Part shown: positions 1 through 4,123 of the stretch, in pieces
Layout: every line of letters starts with the position of its first letter
Position numbering within the stretch: the stretch's first letter is position 1
DNA from: an uncultured Oscillospiraceae bacterium
GTDB lineage: Bacteria > Bacillota_A > Clostridia > Oscillospirales > Oscillospiraceae
Reading direction: 5' to 3'
Assembly (NCBI GenBank): GCA_900770015.1
Contig: CAAGIU010000370.1
Location: 1-6,485, forward strand
Length of the DNA stretch: 6,485 nucleotides
The notes under the pieces: generated by a model
The model's input: only the letters and a program-made list of their open reading frames with translations
Told to the model about the DNA's origin: nothing
The model's database searches: none
Translations under genes and position numbers: made by a program

Positions 1-1
1 C

Positions 2-103
2 TTTTGGATACGGTCTCTTCATATGATAATGGATGCCTGCGACAGTCCACCGGACTGTCGCAACGGCATGACAATACATTGCACTTACCAGGAAGCCAGA
101 TAA
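2..103 (+). CDS. Possible 3' end of an upstream plus-strand gene (partial)
   Basis: One reading frame is open from the left edge to a TAA at 101-103, giving 33 residues that end CTYQEAR. The stop lies nine bases before a strong intrinsic terminator, which is where the end of a gene is expected. The tail contains a Met-Asp pair, ten residues, then NGMTIHC. That spacing loosely resembles the last helix, turn and strand of SpoIIAB/RsbW-type GHKL anti-sigma kinases, where MD is followed ten residues later by a Gly-Thr-Thr-Ile strand. This is a weak resemblance in a short stretch. An 11-bp perfect palindrome lies inside this frame, so the region could instead be a non-coding repeat and the open frame accidental. 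The product is not identified. Confidence 0.28.
   Translation, partial: FWIRSLHMIMDACDSPPDCRNGMTIHCTYQEAR
38..62. repeat. Perfect 11-bp inverted repeat with a 3-base loop
   Basis: TGCGACAGTCC (38-48) and GGACTGTCGCA (52-62) are exact reverse complements around the loop ACC. No run of T follows on either strand, so it is not an ordinary intrinsic terminator. It could be a REP-like palindrome, an mRNA 3'-end structure, or part of the coding sequence ending at 103. Confidence 0.6.
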
Positions 104-112
104 TGCCAACAC

Positions 113-140
113 AAAGCTCCACAGAAATGTGGAGCTTTTT
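113..140 (+). terminator. Intrinsic terminator with a GAAA tetraloop
   Basis: AAAGCTCCACA (113-123) pairs perfectly with TGTGGAGCTTT (128-138) around a GAAA loop. A run of five T (136-140) overlaps the 3' arm. This is a textbook rho-independent terminator for plus-strand transcription entering from the left edge. The A-rich 5' foot gives it some bidirectional potential. Confidence 0.85.
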
Positions 141-212
141 CTGCCTAAAACACTGCTGTGGAATGCTTTTGTTCAATGTTACGGTGCAATTTTGAATATG
201 GTAAAACAAAAT

Positions 213-265
213 GACGAACCCTGCTCATAAACCGAAATAGTTTTGTACAGTGGTTCGTCTTTTTT
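213..265. terminator. Probable bidirectional terminator, ending the patatin-like gene
   Basis: GACGAACC (213-220) pairs with GGTTCGTC (252-259). The stem continues as CTG/CAG (221-223 and 248-250) with T251 bulged out. On the plus strand six T follow (260-265). Read on the minus strand the stem is followed by a T-rich stretch (ATTTTGTTTT), and it lies about 33 bases past the stop of the minus-strand patatin-like gene. No plus-strand gene is seen between the 113-140 terminator and this one, so ending the patatin-like transcript is its likeliest job. Confidence 0.7.
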
Positions 266-291
266 GGCGGGATAATCAGCAGCCGGGGTAA

Positions 292-1323
292 TCAGGGATT
301 CAAACCAAGGTATTGCTTCAACTGTGGAAGCATGAGCTTTGCGTCGCAGCGGCCCAGCAGATAGAGGGCACCCAGTTTTTCCATGTCACCTTCCAGTGTG
401 GAAACGACAATGGAGCCGGAGGGGCAGAGCATCATGATTCGGCCCTCATTCTGAAGCTTCTCCAGCTCGTCGCAGGCGTGGTTATACTGCTCACTCTGAC
501 GCAGCAGCTGCTCCGTGAGCTTGGGGTAGTTTTTGTAAAACCGTTCGGAAAGCTCGGAGAATCGCGCGCTTTCTGCCGGACGGCGGAAGGAGATGGGTCT
601 TGTACGCACCACCACGATTTTTTCGAATCCGTTGTCCAGTGCCCACTGGTAGGGTATTTTTACGGTACAGCCACCATCCAGGCAGGGAACACCGCCCACG
701 CTGACCATTTCCGACACAAAGGGCATGGAGGCGCTGGCCTGAATGGCCTTTTGGAAATCGGGTGTGATGCCTTTTTCACAGTACTGCACCTGGCCGGTTT
801 CACAATTGGTCACGGTCACCAGCAGCCGGCGACGGGGATCGTCAAACCGTTCCCGGTCAAAGGGAAGCTCCTCCTCGATATCATTGAGAATAAAATCAAA
901 CCCCACAACGCCGCGGTTTCTTGCGGCGGTGAAGGGGCCGAAATACCGGGAGTCATGGCGGTAGCCCAGATTGACTCTGGCTGCCCGGCCGATCTCACCG
1001 GCAACATAATTATATCCCAGCAGTGCGCCTGCAGAAGTACCGATGGTGGTTTGCAGATTGATGCCGTTTTCCATGAATACATCCAGTACTCCGGCGGAAT
1101 AGCAGCCGCGGAAGGAACCGCCCTCCAGCACCAGGCAGCCGGGGATCACATCATCGGACGCATGACCGGAGGGAATGGATTCATAACCGGACCATGTTTT
1201 CTTCTCTTTTCGTTCCGACATGAGGCTGACAACCTCATCCAACAGTCTGTCCTTTTCGGAACGGATGCGGTCAATTCCCGTACGCATGGCGGCTTCTGCC
1301 ATTTTTTCCAATTCTTCTTTCAT
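292..1323 (-). CDS. Patatin-like phospholipase (Ser-Asp dyad acyl hydrolase)
   Basis: This 343-residue protein is a patatin-family lipid acyl hydrolase, expected to cleave acyl ester bonds in phospholipids or related lipids. After a charged, helical N-terminus (about 1-60), the core opens with a strand and the oxyanion-hole loop GGSFRG (68-73). The nucleophile elbow GTSAG follows (95-99, Ser97), and the catalytic Asp sits in DGG (216-218, Asp216). All three signature elements are intact, so it should be active. No signal peptide or membrane span is seen, which suggests a cytoplasmic or peripheral enzyme, and a helical tail follows the core. The frame is open 30 codons further upstream. ATG at 1323 was chosen because GGAGG lies nine bases before it (1333-1337) and because the upstream residues do not fit the family. 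A candidate promoter lies at 1385-1413. The substrate is unknown; the layout resembles the bacterial YjjU-type group. Confidence 0.93.
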   Translation of the reverse strand: MKEELEKMAEAAMRTGIDRIRSEKDRLLDEVVSLMSERKEKKTWSGYESIPSGHASDDVIPGCLVLEGGSFRGCYSAGVLDVFMENGINLQTTIGTSAGALLGYNYVAGEIGRAARVNLGYRHDSRYFGPFTAARNRGVVGFDFILNDIEEELPFDRERFDDPRRRLLVTVTNCETGQVQYCEKGITPDFQKAIQASASMPFVSEMVSVGGVPCLDGGCTVKIPYQWALDNGFEKIVVVRTRPISFRRPAESARFSELSERFYKNYPKLTEQLLRQSEQYNHACDELEKLQNEGRIMMLCPSGSIVVSTLEGDMEKLGALYLLGRCDAKLMLPQLKQYLGLNP

Positions 1324-1384
1324 GTTTCCTTTCCTCCGAAGTTGCAGGGTTATGGAAAGCGGACACTTTCCGAAAGATACCAAT

Positions 1385-1413
1385 ATTATGCCATGGTGAC
1401 TGCGAAAATGCAA
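1385..1413 (-). promoter_or_regulatory. Candidate promoter for the patatin-like gene
   Basis: Read on the minus strand, CATAAT (1385-1390) is preceded by TGG, giving an extended -10. TTGCAT (1408-1413) lies 17 bases upstream as a weak -35. Transcription would start near 1378 with a leader of about 55 bases. That leader includes a small 6-bp hairpin (1354-1371). No terminator is evident after the cysteine-rich gene, so read-through from the importer operon is also possible. Confidence 0.5.
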
Positions 1414-1435
1414 GAGAAAGGCATCGGTTCAATTC

Positions 1436-1711
1436 TTAAGTTTCTTCTGACGTTTCCTGTTTTTTTGCCATTTCCATGACAAGACGGAGCTGCTTCAGGA
1501 TCTCTTGGTAATTCTCACGACGGTGAGGGCGCAGGCAGTTGGTGCAGTTTTTGATGCCCGTTTCTGTATAGGTGAACTGCCCGCCGCAGCGGCTACCCAG
1601 GGCGTAAAGAGGGCAGTAGCAGAACAAACAGCTGAAGCTTTCCGGGTCTGCCCCCGGGTGGCAGGGAAAGTATTCACACTCCCTGTTTTGAAAAAAATCA
1701 TAATGCGGCAT
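1436..1711 (-). CDS. Small cysteine-rich putative metal-binding protein
   Basis: This 91-residue soluble protein has eight cysteines: Cys12, 17, 28, 31, 33, 42, 56 and 59. It also has His18 and His63. The motif order is CEYFPCH, then CLFCYCPLY, then RCGG, then NCTNCLRPH. This matches the 'cysteine-rich small domain' family (zf-like), which is regarded as metal-binding. From memory, members occur beside corrinoid or metal-uptake genes. About 28 charged helical residues follow the domain. AGGAG (1721-1725) lies nine bases before the ATG. The gene starts 20 bases after the ATPase stop, so the two are almost certainly co-transcribed. I infer a role in handling the imported metal or metal complex, or in sensing it. 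The bound metal, and whether it binds zinc structurally, cannot be told from sequence. Confidence 0.88.
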   Translation of the reverse strand: MPHYDFFQNRECEYFPCHPGADPESFSCLFCYCPLYALGSRCGGQFTYTETGIKNCTNCLRPHRRENYQEILKQLRLVMEMAKKQETSEET

Positions 1712-1731
1712 GGATATTTGCTCCTTTCCGA

Positions 1732-2829
1732 TTATATTGTCAGGATTCCCATTTCTTTTGCCTTCTGCATCAGAAGGCGGTTTTTCTCATTGACGGTCCC
1801 GAAGGATGTCAGGCAGCAGATCACCTGTCGGCAGGATGTCATGCAGTCCATAGCCTGCTGAAAGGCTTCCTCTGAGATCGGTTCAAAGCTCCTTTCACAA
1901 ATCACCCTCACAGCCAGTGCCCTGGCCACGGGGTAGTCAAGATCATTTTCCTGAAGGACACCGACGGCGAAGGGGGTGCCGCTGCGCTGCAGGCGGCGGT
2001 AGGTGGCAATTCCGCTGCCGCCTCCGCCGATGACGAATACCTTGGGCGTACCGCGCACCGGCTCCAGCTCCATACAACCGAAATCGGCATTGTAGCTGCC
2101 TCTGGTGGTTCCATAGAGCTCCATGATGTAGTCCGAGGTGAAGATCTCCTCAGGCGACCCGCAGCGCTCGATGGTGCCGTTGTGGACGCAGACCACATAA
2201 TCCGAGATTTTCTGGGCCAGATCCAGCTCGTGCAGGGACATAATGACGGCAAGACGGCGCTTGCGTACCATGTCTTTCAGAATGCCCAGCAGCTCCAGCT
2301 TGTGCCGGATATCCAGGAAAGAGGTGGGTTCATCCAGCACGATGACCTCCGGCTCCTGACACAGTGCCCGGGCCAGAAGGATGCGCTGCCGCTGGCCGTC
2401 GCTGATCTGGGAGAAATCCTGGTCCGCAAGCTCACCGGCGTGAACCAGCTCCAGGCATTCGTCAACGACGTTCCAGTCCTCCCGGGACAGGATCCCCAGC
2501 CGCCCGGTGTAGGGATATCGCCCGGTGCTGACCACATCCCGACAGGTCATCAGCTCCGGCTGGATGCGTTCTGTCATCAGCACTGACAGATGCCTGGCAA
2601 TTTCCGCCTCCGGCATCCGGTCCATGGCCTTTCCGTCCAGGTAAACCGTGCCTCGGATCGGATTCAGCTGCCGTATGATGCTCTTGAGAATTGTGGACTT
2701 GCCGGAGCCGTTGGGCCCGATGAGGGTCAGAATCTCTCCACGGCGGACATGGAGGCAGATGTCTTCAATCAACGCCTTACCGCCGTAGCCCACAGCCATA
2801 TTGTCCGTAGAAATATAGTACGCTTCCAT
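1732..2829 (-). CDS. FecE/BtuD-type ABC transporter ATPase with a fused C-terminal Rossmann-like domain
   Basis: This 365-residue protein is the motor subunit of a metal-chelate importer, hydrolysing ATP at the inner face of the membrane with the adjacent permease. The ATPase domain (about 1-250) has Walker A GPNGSGKST (38-46), the signature SDGQ (143-146), Walker B VIVLDE (162-167, Glu167 as the catalytic base), and the switch His200 in SLHELD. The position that normally carries the Q-loop glutamine reads threonine (Thr86). Typical FecE/FhuC ATPases are about 250-270 residues. This one carries roughly 105 more, beginning with a strand and GGGGSG (VFVIGGGGSG, 264-273), which resembles a dinucleotide-binding loop. 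The start ATG is four bases after AGGAGG. That site overlaps the permease stop, which points to translational coupling. The cargo may be a siderophore, heme or corrinoid; sequence alone does not decide. Confidence 0.94.
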   Translation of the reverse strand: MEAYYISTDNMAVGYGGKALIEDICLHVRRGEILTLIGPNGSGKSTILKSIIRQLNPIRGTVYLDGKAMDRMPEAEIARHLSVLMTERIQPELMTCRDVVSTGRYPYTGRLGILSREDWNVVDECLELVHAGELADQDFSQISDGQRQRILLARALCQEPEVIVLDEPTSFLDIRHKLELLGILKDMVRKRRLAVIMSLHELDLAQKISDYVVCVHNGTIERCGSPEEIFTSDYIMELYGTTRGSYNADFGCMELEPVRGTPKVFVIGGGGSGIATYRRLQRSGTPFAVGVLQENDLDYPVARALAVRVICERSFEPISEEAFQQAMDCMTSCRQVICCLTSFGTVNEKNRLLMQKAKEMGILTI

Positions 2830-2833
2830 ACAG

Positions 2834-2840
2834 CCTCCTA
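2834..2840 (-). promoter_or_regulatory. Ribosome site overlapping the permease stop codon
   Basis: AGGAGG (2834-2839 on the minus strand) shares two bases with the TAG stop of the permease gene (2838-2840). It sits only four bases from the ATPase ATG. The overlap suggests the ATPase is translated by ribosomes finishing the permease, which would keep the two subunits in proportion. Confidence 0.7.
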
Positions 2841-3866
2841 AGATGCGGCTTTTGACCGCCGGGAGATCATCATACAGATCACAACAGGAGCACCGAAAAC
2901 TGCCGTCACGGAGCTGATGCTCAGCTCTATGGGGGAAAATGCCGTCCGGGCAATGAGATCGCAGAACAGGCAGAAGACAGCGCCGCCCAGGAAGCAGGCG
3001 GGGATCATCAGGATCGGCTTCGCGGTGCGGAACAGGTTTTTCATTAGGTGGGGGACAGCGATGCCCACAAAGGAGATGGGGCCTGCAAAGGCTGTCACGC
3101 AGGCGGAAAGAATACTGGACAGCAGAATCAGCGTCACGCGGAATGCCTTGATGTTGACGCCCATATTCCGGGCGTACACCTCTCCCAGCTGGTAGGCGTC
3201 AATGGGCTTGGAAAGGAGGAAGGTCAGCACCAGGGCGATGCCGACGATGACCGCCATAACGGCCACATTGTCCCAGAAAATGCCGGAGAAGCTGCCAAGG
3301 GACCACTGGTGCAGATTCACAATGTTGCTGTCCTCGGCGAAGGTGATGACGAAATCCGTAATGGCGGAGCAGATATATCCGATCATCACGCCGCAGACAA
3401 CCAGAATGGACATATTTTTCACCCGCCGGGAGATCAGCAGGATAAAGCCCATGGAAACAATGGCGCCTGAAAAGGCGGCCAGAATGAGGAGCACGGAACC
3501 GGATACAATCCCCCGGCTCAGCAGGAAAACCATCACCAGCGACACCACCAGCTTGGCGCCTGAGGAGATGCCCAGCACGAAGGGGCCTGCGATGGGGTTG
3601 CCGAAAAAGGTCTGCAGCAGGAAGCCGGAGACCGACAGCGCGCCGCCCAGGATCACCGCAGCGAGAATCCGGGGCAGACGCAGAGAACGGACAATGGTGT
3701 AATTTGTGCTGCTTTTCATCTGCGCAGACGGATGAAAGAGGATCCGCGCGATTTCTCCGGCGGACATGGAAACGCTTCCGGCGCTGATGTTCCAGATGAC
3801 CAGAAGCGCCAGTGCAATGCCCAGCAGGGTAAATGCGGCAATGGATCGCGGGTATGATTTTTTCAT
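2838..3866 (-). CDS. FecCD-type ABC transporter permease for a metal chelate
   Basis: This 342-residue integral membrane protein is the channel subunit of a type II importer (BtuC/FhuB/FecCD family) and is expected to work as a homodimer. Family hallmarks are in order: RLPRILAA and the GALSVSGFLLQ helix (63-85); GNPIAGPFVLGISSGA (89-104), the counterpart of the usual NPLA-P-LG-GA motif; QWSLGS (187-192); LGEVYARNMGV (227-237); and GPISFVGIAVPH (262-273). About ten hydrophobic segments are present. Near the C-terminus the usual PVG before the TA-GxP motif is replaced by ISS. The frame is open 64 codons further upstream. ATG at 3866 was chosen because the hydrophobic first helix follows directly, AAAGGA lies eight bases upstream, and a promoter lies inside the longer version. 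No substrate-binding protein precedes it. Confidence 0.95.
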   Translation of the reverse strand: MKKSYPRSIAAFTLLGIALALLVIWNISAGSVSMSAGEIARILFHPSAQMKSSTNYTIVRSLRLPRILAAVILGGALSVSGFLLQTFFGNPIAGPFVLGISSGAKLVVSLVMVFLLSRGIVSGSVLLILAAFSGAIVSMGFILLISRRVKNMSILVVCGVMIGYICSAITDFVITFAEDSNIVNLHQWSLGSFSGIFWDNVAVMAVIVGIALVLTFLLSKPIDAYQLGEVYARNMGVNIKAFRVTLILLSSILSACVTAFAGPISFVGIAVPHLMKNLFRTAKPILMIPACFLGGAVFCLFCDLIARTAFSPIELSISSVTAVFGAPVVICMMISRRSKAAS

Positions 3867-3900
3867 GGTATGTATCCTTTGCTGAAGTCGGTGTTTGCTT

Positions 3901-3929
3901 ATTATATCACAAAACCGCCGCCGGGGAAA
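3901..3929 (-). promoter_or_regulatory. Extended -10 promoter for the importer operon
   Basis: On the minus strand a perfect TATAAT (3901-3906) is preceded by TGA, giving an ideal extended -10. The hexamer 17 bases upstream, TTTCCC (3924-3929), is a poor -35, and the spacer contains CGGCGGCGG. Transcription should start near 3894, leaving a leader of about 28 bases. That is too short to hold a riboswitch. The weak -35 leaves room for an activator. Confidence 0.72.
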
Positions 3930-3972
3930 TCCTTTTCCGCTTGTTTTTTGTGTTGGATTCGAGGTAACAGGC

Positions 3973-4001
3973 GACGATAACCAAGAACGTATGGTTTCGT
4001 C
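3973..4001. repeat. 10-bp inverted repeat upstream of the importer promoter
   Basis: GACGA (3973-3977) and AACCA (3979-3983), separated by an unpaired T978-position base at 3978, together pair with TGGTTTCGTC (3992-4001) around an 8-base loop. It lies about 44 bases upstream of the -35 region and past the VanW terminator. No T-run follows on either strand. It could be a regulator-binding dyad. It resembles the arms of the hairpin at 213-259. Confidence 0.5.
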
Positions 4002-4045
4002 AGACCGGGGCACGGGCGTTTTCGGGAGAAAGGACAAATCGACAC

Positions 4046-4112
4046 AAAAAACTCGCACAGCCTGGATACCCGAAGATATCGTAGCTGTGCGAGTTAGTAG
4101 CTGTGCGAGTTA
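4046..4112 (-). terminator. Strong terminator of the VanW gene with a duplicated 5' arm
   Basis: On the minus strand, AACTCGCACAGC (4084-4095, with a second identical copy at 4100-4111) can pair with GCTGTGCGAGTT (4050-4061). An inner stem GATATC/GGTATC (4075-4080 and 4065-4070) is capped by a TTCG tetraloop (4071-4074). The stem is followed by a T-run (4046-4051). The inner stem contains a G-T wobble on the minus strand but a C-A mismatch on the plus strand, which favours minus-strand use. It starts about 12 bases past the VanW stop. The second arm copy is followed by ATTTTT on the plus strand, so some termination in both directions is possible. Confidence 0.85.
4081..4112. repeat. Exact 16-bp tandem duplication inside the terminator
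   Basis: GTAGCTGTGCGAGTTA occurs twice, head to tail, at 4081-4096 and 4097-4112, with no mismatch. Each copy contains a full arm of the terminator stem, so two copies compete for a single partner arm at 4050-4061. Confidence 0.95.
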
Positions 4113-4123
4113 TTTTTGGGGGC

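Noticed and set aside
4..195. 63-codon plus-strand open frame at the left edge
   Set aside because: It would need a TTG start, runs straight through the 113-140 terminator hairpin and shows no recognisable motif. The frame ending at 103 is the better candidate.
1354..1371. GGAAAG/CTTTCC hairpin in the patatin leader
   Set aside because: It has only six base pairs with a 6-base loop and no T-run, so it is too weak to call as a regulatory element.
1324..1413. N-terminal extension of the patatin-like protein
   Set aside because: The frame is open, but it crosses a candidate promoter and the GGAGG that serves the internal ATG at 1323.
313..1479. Long plus-strand open frame of 388 codons across the patatin-like gene
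   Set aside because: It is antisense to a gene with intact catalytic motifs and a good ribosome site. Its product is low-complexity and matches no family I know.
3867..4045. Possible cobalamin riboswitch ahead of the importer
   Set aside because: No B12-box-like conserved segments are seen, and the predicted transcript leader is only about 28 bases.
3867..4058. N-terminal extension of the permease
   Set aside because: The extra 64 residues are polar, cross the extended -10 promoter and enter the VanW terminator region.
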